A DNA stretch of 64,000 nt from Zhihengliuella sp. (GCF_031178195.1 NZ_JAPSJL010000003.1:419390-483389), one strand, 5' to 3'; positions 1 to 10,358 are shown, numbered from the stretch's first letter. Translations and numbers: made by a program. The notes: generated from the sequence alone by a model not told the origin.

Positions 1-978
1 GCCGAAGCGCCGCAGCACCGCCGTCAGGCCCAGCGCCACGAGCTGGCAGGCGCCGAGGGCCGCGAGTGCCGAACCGGTGACGTGCAGCAGGTCCAGGGGT
101 GCCGACGTGTGCGGGGCGGCGAGCGCGAACCACCACGGGGTCGGCTCCGTCGCGTCGAAGTAGTAGCCCGTCCCCAACGCCAGTTCGAGCTGCGCCGCGT
201 CGACGCCCAGAGCCTGCGCGAGCGCGGGCCGCGCCCCGGGCAGGCCGAGCAGCCAACCGCTCAGCAGGCGCGCCGCGACCGCGAGGACGCCGCCGCCGAA
301 CGTCAGGAGCAGGGCGACCGGCGGGTGCTGGAGCCGCAGCCGGCCCGCCCAGAGTCCCACGAGCACGAACGAGACCCACACGACCACCGGGTAGTACCCG
401 GTGAGGAGCAGGTTCCCGGCCAGCGCCGCCGGGGAGCCGAGGTCGGTGAACGTCGGCGCCGCGCCGCCGCCGGGCAGCTCCAGCGCCGGACCCAGCGGCG
501 AGCCCGCCAGCCAGAGCCCGGCGGCGTAGAGCACCACCGGGGAGACCAGGATCCAGCCGACGGCCCACAGCAGGAGGGTCCGCGGCCGCGCGCCGAGGAA
601 GGGGACGGCGGCCAGGAACAGGAGGCCGTAGTGGACGAGGATGACGGCGACGTTCGTGCTGAGCATCCCGCAGGCCAGGCCGATGGCGGCGATCACGAGG
701 GCGCGGACGACGACGGAGCGGCGCGCCCCGGCGAGCCGCGCCGCCGTCGGTCCGGCCGAGCCGCCGGTCAGCAGCGCCAGCCCGACGCCGGCCAACACGG
801 CGAACAGGGCCGACGCGCGCCCGGCGAACCACTCGGCCGCCCACGTGGTGGCGAACCCGCCGTCGGCCGTGGAGGCGGCCAGGGGCACGAGGTGCGTGGC
901 CATCATCCCCAGCAGCGCGATCCCGCGCGCCGCGTCGACGCCGGCCACACGGGCGCTGGCGGGGGAGGAGTGGCTCAT
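1..978 (-). CDS. Multi-pass membrane protein, HGSNAT/DUF1624-DUF418-like acyltransferase family (3' end truncated by window edge)
   Basis: Absent from the ORF track because it runs off the edge. Manual reverse translation from ATG at 978: MSHSSPASARVAGVDAARGIALLGMMATHLVPLAASTADGG...; open to position 1 with repeated hydrophobic segments and the GVDAARGIALLGMMATH motif. Confidence 0.8.
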   Translation of the reverse strand, partial: MSHSSPASARVAGVDAARGIALLGMMATHLVPLAASTADGGFATTWAAEWFAGRASALFAVLAGVGLALLTGGSAGPTAARLAGARRSVVVRALVIAAIGLACGMLSTNVAVILVHYGLLFLAAVPFLGARPRTLLLWAVGWILVSPVVLYAAGLWLAGSPLGPALELPGGGAAPTFTDLGSPAALAGNLLLTGYYPVVVWVSFVLVGLWAGRLRLQHPPVALLLTFGGGVLAVAARLLSGWLLGLPGARPALAQALGVDAAQLELALGTGYYFDATEPTPWWFALAAPHTSAPLDLLHVTGSALAALGACQLVALGLTAVLRRFG

Positions 979-1091
979 GGGGGACAGCCTATGGCCGCGC
1001 CCGCCCGACGTGCGCGCCGGACGCGTCGGCGGACCGGAACGCGGCGTCTCCGACGCGACGCGCGGTCCGCCCAGACGGTAACGTGGGGGCC

Positions 1092-2021
1092 ATGTCTGAC
1101 ACCGCCGCCGCCCCCGCAGTCGCTGCCGCCCGCCCGGACCTCCCGTTCGGCACGCTCTCCGTCGCCATGGCCACCCCGTTCACCCGCGACGGCGGCGTCG
1201 ACTACGAGCAGGCGGCCGCCCTGGCGACCAAGCTCGTCGACGAGGGCTGCGACTCGCTGGTCGTCACCGGCACCACGGGTGAGACCTCCACCCTGACGGA
1301 CGAGGAGAACCTGGGCATGTTCCGGGCCGTGGTCGAGGCCGTGGGCGGCCGCGCCAAGGTCATCGCCGGCTCGACGACGAATGACACCCGCCACTCGATC
1401 CACCTCACCACCGAGGCCGCCGAGCTCGGGGTCGACGGCGTGCTGGTCACCGCCCCGTACTACAACAAGCCCAGCCAGGCCGGCGTCATCGCCCACGTCG
1501 AGGCCATCGCCGCGGCCACCGAGCTGCCGATCATGCTCTACGACATCCCGGGCCGCTCCGGCATCGCGCTGTCCACCGAGACGATCATCCGCCTGGCCGA
1601 CCACCCGCGCGTGATCGCGCTCAAGGACGCCAAGGCCGACTACCAGGCGACCACGCGCGTCCTGGCGAACACCGACCTGCACGTCTACTCGGGCGACGAC
1701 GGTCTCACGCTGCCGCTGATGGCCGCCGGCGCCGTCGGCGTCGTCTCCGTGACGGCCCACGTGGCCGCACCGCTGTTCCGCGAGCTCGTCGACGCGGTAC
1801 ACGCCGGCGATCTGGCCGCGGCCCGCCGGGCCCACTTCGCGATCGACCCGATCCAGCGCGCCGTGATGACCCACGCGCAGGGCGCCGTCGCGGCCAAGGC
1901 CGTCCTCCACTGGCAGGGCGTCCTGCCGAACCCGGCCGTCCGCCTGCCCCTCGTCGAGCCGTCCGAGTCCGAGGCCGCGGCGATCCGCGCGGACCTCGCG
2001 GAGGCCGGCTGGGACCTGTAG
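1092..2021 (+). CDS. dapA: 4-hydroxy-tetrahydrodipicolinate synthase
   Basis: Protein MSDTAAAPAV...GTLSVAMATPFTRDGGVDYEQ...VTGTTGETSTLTDEE...YYNKPSQAG...LYDIPGRSG...ALKDAK is typical DapA. Confidence 0.95.
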   Translation: MSDTAAAPAVAAARPDLPFGTLSVAMATPFTRDGGVDYEQAAALATKLVDEGCDSLVVTGTTGETSTLTDEENLGMFRAVVEAVGGRAKVIAGSTTNDTRHSIHLTTEAAELGVDGVLVTAPYYNKPSQAGVIAHVEAIAAATELPIMLYDIPGRSGIALSTETIIRLADHPRVIALKDAKADYQATTRVLANTDLHVYSGDDGLTLPLMAAGAVGVVSVTAHVAAPLFRELVDAVHAGDLAAARRAHFAIDPIQRAVMTHAQGAVAAKAVLHWQGVLPNPAVRLPLVEPSESEAAAIRADLAEAGWDL

Positions 2022-2031
2022 GGGGAGCCCC

Positions 2032-3738
2032 GTGAGCGCGACCTCCGTGGCCCTGGCCGACGACGCCCGCCTGAACCAGCCGCCGGAACTCCAGCCCGGG
2101 ACGCTCCGGGTGGTGCCGCTCGGCGGCATCGGCGAGATCGGCCGCAACATGACCGTCTTCGAACTGGACGGCAAGCTGCTGGTCGTCGACTGCGGCGTCC
2201 TCTTCCCCGAGGAGACCCAGCCCGGTGTGGATCTGATCCTCCCGGACTTCTCCTACCTCCGGGACCGGCTGGACGACGTCGTCGGCGTGGTCCTCACGCA
2301 CGGGCACGAGGACCACATCGGGGCGGTCCCGTACCTGCTCCGGCTCAAAGCCGATCTCCCGCTCATCGGCTCCCGGCTGACCCTCGCCCTCGTCGAGGCC
2401 AAGCTGGCCGAGCACCGCATCAAGCCGTTCACGCTCGTGGTCGCCGAGGGCCAGCGCGAGCGGCTGGGCCCCTTCGACTGCGAGTTCATCGCCGTCAACC
2501 ACTCCATCCCCGACGCGCTGGCCGTGTTCGTCCGCACCACCGCCGGGACCGTGCTGCACACGGGCGACTTCAAGATGGACCAGCTGCCCATCGACGGCCG
2601 GATCACGGATCTGCGCGCCTTCGCCCGCGTCGGCGAGGAGGGCGTGGATCTGTTCCTCCCCGACTCCACGAACGCCGACGTCCCCGGCTTCACGACGGCG
2701 GAGCAGGAGATCGGCCCCGTCCTCAGCCGGCTCATGGCTGCAGCCCCGAAGCGCGTCATCGTCGCCTCCTTCTCCTCGCACGTCCACCGCGTCCAGCAGG
2801 TCCTCGACGCCGCTCGCGAGCACGGGCGCAAGGTCGCCTTCGTCGGCCGCTCGATGGTGCGCAACATGGGCATCGCCGCCCAGCTCGGCTACCTCGACGT
2901 CCCGGAGGGGATCCTCGTGGACCTGAAGCGGATCGACGAGGTCCCGGAGGACCGCCAGGTCCTGATGTCCACCGGATCCCAGGGCGAGCCCATGGCCGCG
3001 CTCTCGCGCATGGCGAACGGCGACCACGCGGTCCGCGTCGGAGCCGGCGACACCGTCGTCCTGGCCTCCTCGCTCATCCCCGGCAACGAGAACGCCGTCT
3101 TCCGGGTGATCAACGGGCTGATGCGCCTGGGCGCGGAGGTGGTCCACAAGGGCACGGCCCGCGTCCACGTCTCCGGCCACGCTTCCGCCGGCGAGCTGCT
3201 CTACTGCTACAACATCATCAAGCCCCGGAACGTCATGCCCGTGCATGGGGAGACCCGGCACCTGATCGCCAACGGCCGCCTCGCCGAGGCCACGGGGGTT
3301 CCCGCGGAGAGCGTCCTGCTGACCGAGGACGGGTCCGTCGTGGACCTGCGCGACGGCGTCGCACGCCAGGTCGGCCAGATCGAGTGCGGCTACGTGTACG
3401 TCGACGGGTCCAGGGTCGGCGCGGTCACCGATGACGACCTCAAGGACCGGCGGACCCTCGGCGAGGAGGGGTTCGTCTCCGTGATCTCCGTGGTCAACCG
3501 CCAGGACGGCACCATCGTGTCCGGCCCGGACATCCACGCCCGCGGCGTCGCCGAGGACGACGCCGTGTTCGAGGAGATCCGGCCCCGCATCGCGGAGGCC
3601 CTCGCCGAGGCCGTCCGGAACAATCCCACACACACCACGCACCAGCTCCAGCAGGTGGTGCGACGGGTCATCGGCGCGTGGATCGGGCGCAAGCTGCGGC
3701 GCCGTCCGATGATCGTGCCGGTGGTCCTCGAGGCCTAG
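2032..3738 (+). CDS. rnj: Ribonuclease J (metallo-beta-lactamase/beta-CASP)
   Basis: GGIGEIGRNMTVFE, LTHGHEDHIGAVPYLL, HVSGHAS and PVHGETRHL motifs. Confidence 0.95.
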   Translation: MSATSVALADDARLNQPPELQPGTLRVVPLGGIGEIGRNMTVFELDGKLLVVDCGVLFPEETQPGVDLILPDFSYLRDRLDDVVGVVLTHGHEDHIGAVPYLLRLKADLPLIGSRLTLALVEAKLAEHRIKPFTLVVAEGQRERLGPFDCEFIAVNHSIPDALAVFVRTTAGTVLHTGDFKMDQLPIDGRITDLRAFARVGEEGVDLFLPDSTNADVPGFTTAEQEIGPVLSRLMAAAPKRVIVASFSSHVHRVQQVLDAAREHGRKVAFVGRSMVRNMGIAAQLGYLDVPEGILVDLKRIDEVPEDRQVLMSTGSQGEPMAALSRMANGDHAVRVGAGDTVVLASSLIPGNENAVFRVINGLMRLGAEVVHKGTARVHVSGHASAGELLYCYNIIKPRNVMPVHGETRHLIANGRLAEATGVPAESVLLTEDGSVVDLRDGVARQVGQIECGYVYVDGSRVGAVTDDDLKDRRTLGEEGFVSVISVVNRQDGTIVSGPDIHARGVAEDDAVFEEIRPRIAEALAEAVRNNPTHTTHQLQQVVRRVIGAWIGRKLRRRPMIVPVVLEA

Positions 3739-3791
3739 CGCCGACCGTGTAAATCCGGGGCGAGCGCGGCCCCAGGCGGTACGGTGGGCCC

Positions 3792-6773
3792 ATGGCCACC
3801 CGCACCGCACCCCGCCGGCCCAGTTCCAACGCGCGTTCCCAGTCGACGCGCTCCTCCGGCGCGCGCGGGTCCGGATCGACCGGCAAGGCCAAGGGCGGGG
3901 CGAAGAACGCCCCGGTCCAGCACGACTTCCCGTGGCCCGTCCGGGCCGTCCGCGGCGCCTGGATGGGCATCGCCCGCATGGTGGGCGGCGCCTTCCGCCA
4001 GATCGGCAGCACGGTTCGTCCCGAACTCGAGGTGCGCCGCGACGGGACCGGGCTCTTCCTCGTCGTCGTGGCGCTCGTCGTCGCCGTCGTCGAGTGGTGG
4101 GGGCTGCGCGACGTCGGCGGATTCGGCACCTGGGTGCACAACATCGCCGCCGGTTCCATCGGGTACATGGCCGTTCTGCTGCCGCTGGTCCTGCTGATCG
4201 GCGCGCTCCGACTCTTCCGCTACCCGGAGGACGACGCCACCAACAACCGCGTCGGCATCGGCTTCGCCGTCGGCATCGCCGGCGGTGCGGGCATCGCCCA
4301 CTGCGTCGCCGGGATCCCGACCGTGAACGACGCCTTCGAGCAGCTCTGGGCCGGCGGCGGCGTCCTCGGCTACCTGCTCACGTCGCCGCTGGCGGGCCTG
4401 CTCTCGCGCTGGGGCGCTCTGGCCGTCATGGCGCTGCTGGTCCTCCTGTCCCTGATGATCACGACGGCGACGCCCCTGAAGCGCATCCCCGAGCGCGTGC
4501 GGACCGGGTACCGCTGGCTCGTCGGCCAGGACGCGGAGTCGGACGCGCAGTGGGAGCGCGAGAAGCGCCAGCGGCAGGAGGAGCACGACCAGAGCTACCT
4601 GTACGAGCGGGACAAGGCCGGTGCGGCGGGCGGGAAGCCGCCCAAGGAGAAGCGCAAGTCGCTCTTCTCCCGCGACCGGAAGGGCCAGGACGAGGTCTTC
4701 GACGCCGAGGACGAGGGCTTCACCGGCGACGCGGCCTACGAGCAGGCCGTCATCGCCGAGTCCGACGACGACGCCGGCGAGGCGAAGACCGAGGCCATCG
4801 ACCTGGCGGCCGCACCCTCCGTGCCGCCGGGCGTCCGCCGTCCGACGGCGGCCGAGAAGGCCATGGCCCGGATGAAGGAGCAGATCGGGCTCGGCGGGCC
4901 CGAGGCCGACCCGGCGGCCGCGACGCCGTCGTCCGCCTCCAGCGCGGGCACCCCCGCCGAGCCGGCCACCGAGGCCCTGGACGCGGACGCGGTCAACCAG
5001 GCGCTCGCCCCCGAGAACGCGACCCGGCCCATCGCCAAGGCGCCGCTGCCGCCGATCCCGCAGCGCACCGAGCAGCTCCAGCTGGCCGGCGACGTCGCCT
5101 ATACCCTGCCGCCCTCGGAGTTCCTCCCGCCGGGCCCGCCCGCCAAGGAGCGCTCCGAGGCGAACGACGCCGTCGTCGAGGCCCTCACACAGACCCTCGA
5201 CCAGTTCAAGGTCGACGCGCAGGTCACCGGGTTCAGCCGCGGGCCGACGGTCACCCGCTACGAGATCGAGCTGTCGCCGGGCACCAAGGTGGAGAAGGTC
5301 ACCGCGCTCTCCAAGAACATCTCCTACGCGGTCGCGTCCTCGGACGTGCGCATCCTCTCGCCGATCCCGGGCAAGAGCGCCATCGGCATCGAGATCCCGA
5401 ACGCCGACAAGGAGGTCGTCGTCCTCGGCGACGTGCTCCGCTCCAACGCCGCCCGCAAGACCGACCACCCGATGGTCATGGGCGTCGGCAAGGACGTCGA
5501 GGGCGGGTTCGTCGTCGCGAACCTGGCCAAGATGCCGCACATGCTCGTCGCCGGCGCCACCGGCGCGGGCAAGTCCTCGTTCGTGAACTCGATGATCACC
5601 TCCATCCTCATGCGGGCCACGCCGGACGAGGTGCGCATGGTGATGGTCGACCCCAAGCGGGTGGAGCTCACCGCCTACGAGGGCGTGCCGCACCTGATCA
5701 CGCCCATCATCACGAACCCGAAGAAGGCCGCCGAGGCGCTCCAGTGGGTCGTCAAGGAGATGGACACCCGGTACGACGACCTCGCCAACTTCGGCTTCAA
5801 GCATCTGGACGACTTCAACAAGGCGGTCCGCGCCGGTAAGGTCACCCCGCCCCCGGGCAGCGAGCGCGTCCTGCGCCCCTACCCGTACCTGCTGGTGATC
5901 GTGGACGAGCTCGCGGACCTGATGATGGTCGCCCCGCGCGACGTCGAGGACTCGATCGTCCGCATCACCCAGCTCGCCCGCGCCGCCGGCATCCACCTGG
6001 TCCTCGCCACCCAGCGCCCCTCGGTCGACGTCGTGACCGGCCTCATCAAGGCCAATGTCCCCTCGCGCATGGCGTTCGCGACGAGCTCGGTCACCGACTC
6101 CCGCGTCGTCCTCGACCAGCCCGGCGCCGAGAAGCTCCTCGGCCAGGGCGACGCCCTGTTCCTGCCCATGGGCGCCTCGAAGCCCATGCGCGTCCAGGGT
6201 GCCTGGGTGACGGAGTCGGAGATCCACCGGGTCGTCGAGCACGTCAAGAGCCAGCTCTCGGCCGTCTACCGGGAGGACGTCGCCGTCGAGGCGCCGAAGA
6301 AGCAGATCGACGAGGAGATCGGCGACGACCTGGAGGTGCTCCTCCAAGCCACCGAGCTCGTCGTCACCACCCAGTTCGGCTCCACCTCGATGCTCCAGCG
6401 CAAGCTGCGCGTCGGATTCGCCAAGGCCGGCCGGCTCATGGACCTGCTCGAGTCCCGCGGCGTCGTCGGGCCGTCGGAGGGCTCGAAGGCCCGCGACGTC
6501 CTCGTGAAGCCGGACGACCTCCCCGGGGTGCTCGCCGCGATCAGGGGCGACACGCCCCCGGCCGGCGCCTCCGACGTCTCCGCCGCCGACGCCGCGCTCG
6601 TGGACAACGCCAACGCCAACCACACTGAGGAGACGCGCGAGTACGCCAGTGCCCAGCAGTACTCCAACGACGTGCTGGCGGACCAGGAGGCCGGCGTCCC
6701 GGAAGCCGTCGACTACTACGACGGCGACGACGACAGTGGCGACGACGACGCCTGGCAGCTGACCGGCAGGTAG
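3792..6773 (+). CDS. ftsK: DNA translocase FtsK/SpoIIIE family
   Basis: N-terminal TM segments, acidic/Ala linker, Walker A VAGATGAGKSSFVNSM, C-terminal gamma winged-helix domain. Confidence 0.95.
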   Translation: MATRTAPRRPSSNARSQSTRSSGARGSGSTGKAKGGAKNAPVQHDFPWPVRAVRGAWMGIARMVGGAFRQIGSTVRPELEVRRDGTGLFLVVVALVVAVVEWWGLRDVGGFGTWVHNIAAGSIGYMAVLLPLVLLIGALRLFRYPEDDATNNRVGIGFAVGIAGGAGIAHCVAGIPTVNDAFEQLWAGGGVLGYLLTSPLAGLLSRWGALAVMALLVLLSLMITTATPLKRIPERVRTGYRWLVGQDAESDAQWEREKRQRQEEHDQSYLYERDKAGAAGGKPPKEKRKSLFSRDRKGQDEVFDAEDEGFTGDAAYEQAVIAESDDDAGEAKTEAIDLAAAPSVPPGVRRPTAAEKAMARMKEQIGLGGPEADPAAATPSSASSAGTPAEPATEALDADAVNQALAPENATRPIAKAPLPPIPQRTEQLQLAGDVAYTLPPSEFLPPGPPAKERSEANDAVVEALTQTLDQFKVDAQVTGFSRGPTVTRYEIELSPGTKVEKVTALSKNISYAVASSDVRILSPIPGKSAIGIEIPNADKEVVVLGDVLRSNAARKTDHPMVMGVGKDVEGGFVVANLAKMPHMLVAGATGAGKSSFVNSMITSILMRATPDEVRMVMVDPKRVELTAYEGVPHLITPIITNPKKAAEALQWVVKEMDTRYDDLANFGFKHLDDFNKAVRAGKVTPPPGSERVLRPYPYLLVIVDELADLMMVAPRDVEDSIVRITQLARAAGIHLVLATQRPSVDVVTGLIKANVPSRMAFATSSVTDSRVVLDQPGAEKLLGQGDALFLPMGASKPMRVQGAWVTESEIHRVVEHVKSQLSAVYREDVAVEAPKKQIDEEIGDDLEVLLQATELVVTTQFGSTSMLQRKLRVGFAKAGRLMDLLESRGVVGPSEGSKARDVLVKPDDLPGVLAAIRGDTPPAGASDVSAADAALVDNANANHTEETREYASAQQYSNDVLADQEAGVPEAVDYYDGDDDSGDDDAWQLTGR

Positions 6774-6782
6774 CCTGAAACC

Positions 6783-7415
6783 GTGACAGAACCCCGCTCG
6801 AACCCCGCCCCGGTGCCCACGCTGAACATCGCCAACGTGCTGACCGTCCTGCGCATCGTCATGGTGCCGCTGTTCGCCTGGCTCTTCGTCCTGGACGCCC
6901 CCGGCGGAGAACCGCAGTACGCCGGATGGCGCTGGGCCGCGGCCGGCGTGTTCGCCCTGGCGATGTACACGGACAAGCTCGACGGCGACCTCGCGCGCAG
7001 CCGCGGCCTCATCACGGACTTCGGCAAGATCGCGGACCCCATCGCCGACAAGCTCCTCACCGGTGCGGCGCTGGTGCTCTTCTCCCTCTACGGCGAGCTG
7101 TCCTGGTGGGCCACCGGCATCATCCTCGTGCGCGAGTGGGGCATCACCGTCATGCGATTCGTGGTGATCCGCTACGGGGTCATGCCCGCCTCGAAGGGCG
7201 GCAAGCTCAAGACCGTCACGCAGGCGCTCGGGATCTTCCTCCTGCTGCTGCCGATCGCCCATACCATCGCGTGGCTGGGAGTGGTTGCCCTGGCGATCAT
7301 GTGGCTCGCCGTGGCACTCACGCTGTACACCGGCATCGTCTACGTCGTCGACGCCATCCGGCTCCGCGCTGCCGCCACCTCGGGGCGCGAGGCCGACGGA
7401 GGCGAGCGTTCGTGA
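6783..7415 (+). CDS. pgsA: CDP-diacylglycerol--glycerol-3-phosphate 3-phosphatidyltransferase
   Basis: CDP-alcohol phosphotransferase fold, DKLDGDLARSRGLITDFGKIADPIADK; GTG start. Confidence 0.93.
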   Translation: MTEPRSNPAPVPTLNIANVLTVLRIVMVPLFAWLFVLDAPGGEPQYAGWRWAAAGVFALAMYTDKLDGDLARSRGLITDFGKIADPIADKLLTGAALVLFSLYGELSWWATGIILVREWGITVMRFVVIRYGVMPASKGGKLKTVTQALGIFLLLLPIAHTIAWLGVVALAIMWLAVALTLYTGIVYVVDAIRLRAAATSGREADGGERS

Positions 7416-7951
7416 GCGGCTCGAGTCGTGGCCGCCGTGCGGCGCCCGGCGCCGTGCCGTCCGGTGAGGGGGCGGAGCTCGCCGCGGCGATCGTGGCGAG
7501 TGGGACGGAACAGGGTCTGACCGTCGCGACGGCCGAGTCGCTGACGGCCGGCCTCGTCGCTGCCGCCCTTGCCGACGTCCCCGGATCGTCGGCGGTTCTG
7601 CGCGGGGGAGTGGTGAGCTACCACAACGCGGTCAAGTCCGGGCTGCTGGGGGTCCCGGAGGAGCTCCTCGCCGAGCGCGGGAGCGTCGATCCGGAGGTGG
7701 CGCGGAGCATGGCCGCCGGAGCGCGGGCGGCCTGCGGCGCCGACATCGCGGTCTCGACGACCGGCGTGGCGGGGCCCTCGGCCCACGACGGCAAGCCGGT
7801 CGGCACCGTGTACATCGGGTGGGCCGATGCGGAGGGGACGGGCGTCGTCGAACTGGATGCGGCGGGGACGCGGGTGCAGATCCGGCACGCGGCGCGGGAC
7901 GCCGCACTCGCAGCGTTGGCCGATCGGATCGTCGAGCGTCCGGTCGCCTGA
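7412..7951 (+). CDS. cinA: CinA C-terminal domain protein (nicotinamide-nucleotide amidohydrolase)
   Basis: GTG start overlaps the pgsA stop by 4 bp; TVATAESLTAGLVAAALADVPGSS...SVDPEVARSMAAGAR...STTGVAGP. Confidence 0.92.
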   Translation: MSGSSRGRRAAPGAVPSGEGAELAAAIVASGTEQGLTVATAESLTAGLVAAALADVPGSSAVLRGGVVSYHNAVKSGLLGVPEELLAERGSVDPEVARSMAAGARAACGADIAVSTTGVAGPSAHDGKPVGTVYIGWADAEGTGVVELDAAGTRVQIRHAARDAALAALADRIVERPVA

Positions 7952-8094
7952 CCGCAAGCTCAGCATTCCCCACATGTGACGTGCGTCTACTGGTGATCCC
8001 CGCCGCGCTGCGGCTAGGGTGAGGGCATCGGGAACAAAAACCCCGGCGGCACCGTTGGACAGGATGAAGGGCTTCAGCGAACAGCGAGCCCCTT

Positions 8095-8112
8095 ACATCG
8101 CACACGGCGGTG
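8095..8112. promoter_or_regulatory. Candidate ClgR box upstream of clgR
   Basis: acatCGCacacgGCGgtg fits CGC-N5-GCG; two mismatches to the Corynebacterium-type consensus as I recall it. Confidence 0.4.
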
Positions 8113-8140
8113 TTTTCTATGAAGGAGAACGGCAATACCA

Positions 8141-8569
8141 ATGGTCAAGCAGCCCATCACCATCAACGGCGTCGTCCGTTGGCGTGACGTGGGCACGGCA
8201 GAAGAAGATCGTCGAGACCACAAGGAGCGCAGCATGGTTGTCCTACGCCACGAGATCGGCGAGGTCCTCCGGGACTTCCGTCAGCGTCAGGGTCGCACCC
8301 TCCGCGAGGTGTCGCACAACGCCCGCGTCTCCCTGGGCTACCTGTCCGAGGTTGAACGGGGCCAGAAGGAAGCATCGTCCGAGCTCCTGTCGTCCATCTG
8401 CGGGGCGCTGGACGTTCCGCTCGCGCTCATGCTCCGCGAAGTCAGCGATCGCGTCGCCCTCGCCGAGGGGGTCGGCGTGCCGGACACCGTCCCGAGCGAG
8501 CTGACGAACGAGTTCGGCAAGAACCTCACTCCGGAATGGCCGAAGTCGCCGCAGCCCATGGCCTCCTAG
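8141..8569 (+). CDS. clgR: XRE-family HTH regulator, ClgR type (ATG 8234 is an alternative start)
   Basis: [58 protein letters not shown]; conserved pgsA-cinA-clgR context. Confidence 0.9.
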   Translation: MVKQPITINGVVRWRDVGTAEEDRRDHKERSMVVLRHEIGEVLRDFRQRQGRTLREVSHNARVSLGYLSEVERGQKEASSELLSSICGALDVPLALMLREVSDRVALAEGVGVPDTVPSELTNEFGKNLTPEWPKSPQPMAS

Positions 8570-8593
8570 GCCCCACGACCAGTCGATGACGGC

Positions 8594-8620
8594 GGCCCTC
8601 CTGCTCGGCGCAGGAGGGCC
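8594..8620. terminator. Hairpin after clgR
   Basis: GGCCCTCCTG-ctcggcg-CAGGAGGGCC perfect stem, followed by gtccgtgttt. Confidence 0.7.
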
Positions 8621-8649
8621 GTCCGTGTTTCCAGGGAGGAGCCAGCGCC

Positions 8650-9516
8650 ATGGACGTGCTGTGTACCGTCGCCGGGTTGGGGCTCGTGCTCTTCGGGGCG
8701 GTGGACATGTTCCAGACCCTGCTCCGCCCGACGGGCCAGGGGAGGACCAGCCGCTTCGTGCTGCGGGGGGTGTGGCGGATCTCGAAGGGGCTCGGCCACC
8801 GCCTCGGATCCGCCGTGGGGCCTGTCGCGATGGTCCTCGTCATCTGCCTCTGGGTCATGCTCATCGCCCTGGGCTGGGCGCTGGTGTACCTCCCCCACCT
8901 GCCGGAGGGCTTCGTCGTCGGGAGCGGGCTCGACCCGAGCGACTACTCGGGCCTCGCCGACGCCCTGTACGTCTCCGTCGTCGCGCTCTCCACGCTGGGC
9001 TACGGCGACGTCGTCCCCGTCGACCCGTGGCTGCAGGTCGTCGCGCCGCTCGAGGCCCTCAGCGGGTTCGCCGTGCTGACGGCCGCGCTGACCTGGTTCA
9101 CGCAGATCTATCCGCCGCTCTCGCGTCGACGCTCCCTCGCGGTGAAGCTCTCCGGCCTGGACAGGACGGGAGCCGCCGAGACGATCCCCCGCCTCGAGGC
9201 GGACGGCCTGGCGCGCCTGCTCGAGGGGCTCGCCGACGAGATCGGGCGCGTGCGGGTCGACTTCGCCCAGCATCCGGAGGCCTTCTACTTCCAGGAGGCC
9301 AGCAGCGACCTGTCCCTGGCCGGCGTGCTGCCGTGCGCCCTGGGCATCCGCGACGCCGCGAGTCCGCGTCCGGAACCCTCCGTGCAGCTCGCCGCACGCC
9401 AGCTCGACTTCACGCTCGAGCAGCTGGCAGAGATTCTGCGCCGCGAGTTCTTCCAGTCGGCCGAGACGACCGAGGAGGTCTTCGCCGCCTACGCCGAGAG
9501 CACGGCCCTCGGCTGA
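8650..9516 (+). CDS. Potassium channel family protein (two-TM ion channel)
   Basis: YVSVVALSTLGYGDVVPVDPWLQ selectivity-filter motif with flanking TM helices. Confidence 0.88.
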   Translation: MDVLCTVAGLGLVLFGAVDMFQTLLRPTGQGRTSRFVLRGVWRISKGLGHRLGSAVGPVAMVLVICLWVMLIALGWALVYLPHLPEGFVVGSGLDPSDYSGLADALYVSVVALSTLGYGDVVPVDPWLQVVAPLEALSGFAVLTAALTWFTQIYPPLSRRRSLAVKLSGLDRTGAAETIPRLEADGLARLLEGLADEIGRVRVDFAQHPEAFYFQEASSDLSLAGVLPCALGIRDAASPRPEPSVQLAARQLDFTLEQLAEILRREFFQSAETTEEVFAAYAESTALG

Positions 9517-9559
9517 GGACACGGCAGGCGAGGAGCACGCGGTCCCGTCCGGATCCGCG

Positions 9560-10033
9560 TCAGAGCTGGTCCTTCTGGTAGGTCCGGTTCAGCTTGCCGA
9601 GGAGGCCCGCGAGTTCGGCGAGTTCCTCGTCCTGCCAGTCCTCCAGCAGGGTGTGGAAGACCCGACGGCGGGCGGTCTGGGCCGCTGCCAGCTGCTCGGC
9701 CCCCGCCGGAGTGAGGGAGATGGTCTGCGCACGCCCGTCGCTGGGGTCGACCTCCTTGCTGACGACGCCGATGGACTCGAGCATCGAGACCTGCCGGCTG
9801 ACCGTCGGCTTGCCGACGCCGATCTCTGCCGCGAGCTCCGTCAGGCGCATCGCGCCGCAGCGCTGCAGCGTGCGGAGCAGACCGTAGGCGCCCGGCTCCA
9901 TGTCCGGGTGGACGCTGCGGGCGACCTTGTTGCCGATGGCCCGGGACCGCCGCCAGAGCAGGCTCAGCTGCTCCTCCATGGCATTGATGGCCTCTTGGCG
10001 CTCGGCATCGGACGGGACCTCGTGCGAACTCAT
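9560..10033 (-). CDS. MarR-family transcriptional regulator
   Basis: GLLRTLQRCGAMRLTELAAEIGVGKPTVSRQVSMLESIGVVSKEVDPSDGRAQTISLTPAG. Confidence 0.92.
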   Translation of the reverse strand: MSSHEVPSDAERQEAINAMEEQLSLLWRRSRAIGNKVARSVHPDMEPGAYGLLRTLQRCGAMRLTELAAEIGVGKPTVSRQVSMLESIGVVSKEVDPSDGRAQTISLTPAGAEQLAAAQTARRRVFHTLLEDWQDEELAELAGLLGKLNRTYQKDQL

Positions 10034-10136
10034 GGCTCAATCCTAGAGCGCCCGCCCTCCACGGGAGGGGTTGTGCTGCGCGGGCCGCAACGTGGGCCGA
10101 TGCCTCCGCCGCGGCGCCGCATGCCACAATGGCCGC

Positions 10137-10358
10137 GTGCGAAACAGCGATTTCTGGCGGCTCATGGAGGACGAGTTCGGGACCGGCTACGCCCACGTCC
10201 TGGCCGAGGACCTGGTGCTCCCGGGCTTCGGCGGTCGGACCGCCGTCCGTGCACTGAGGGACGGCAGCGATCCCCGCGACATCTGGCTGGCCATCTGCGA
10301 GATGCAGGAGGTGCCGGAGGCCAGAAGGCTCGGGCGCGACGTGAAACCGCCGCGGTGA
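10137..10358 (+). CDS. DUF3046 small protein upstream of recA
   Basis: GTG start; MRNSDFWRLMEDEFGTGYAHVLAEDLVLPGFGGRTAVRALRDGSDPRDIWLAICEMQEVPEARR. Confidence 0.88.
   Translation: MRNSDFWRLMEDEFGTGYAHVLAEDLVLPGFGGRTAVRALRDGSDPRDIWLAICEMQEVPEARRLGRDVKPPR

Noticed and set aside
82-1296. 404-aa plus-strand ORF at the left edge
   Set aside because: Arg/Gln/Gly-rich nonsense translation; the real gene is the minus-strand membrane protein reading 978 to 1.
3735-7262. 1175-aa minus-strand ORF antisense to ftsK/pgsA
   Set aside because: Same artefact; ftsK and pgsA on the plus strand have clear family motifs.
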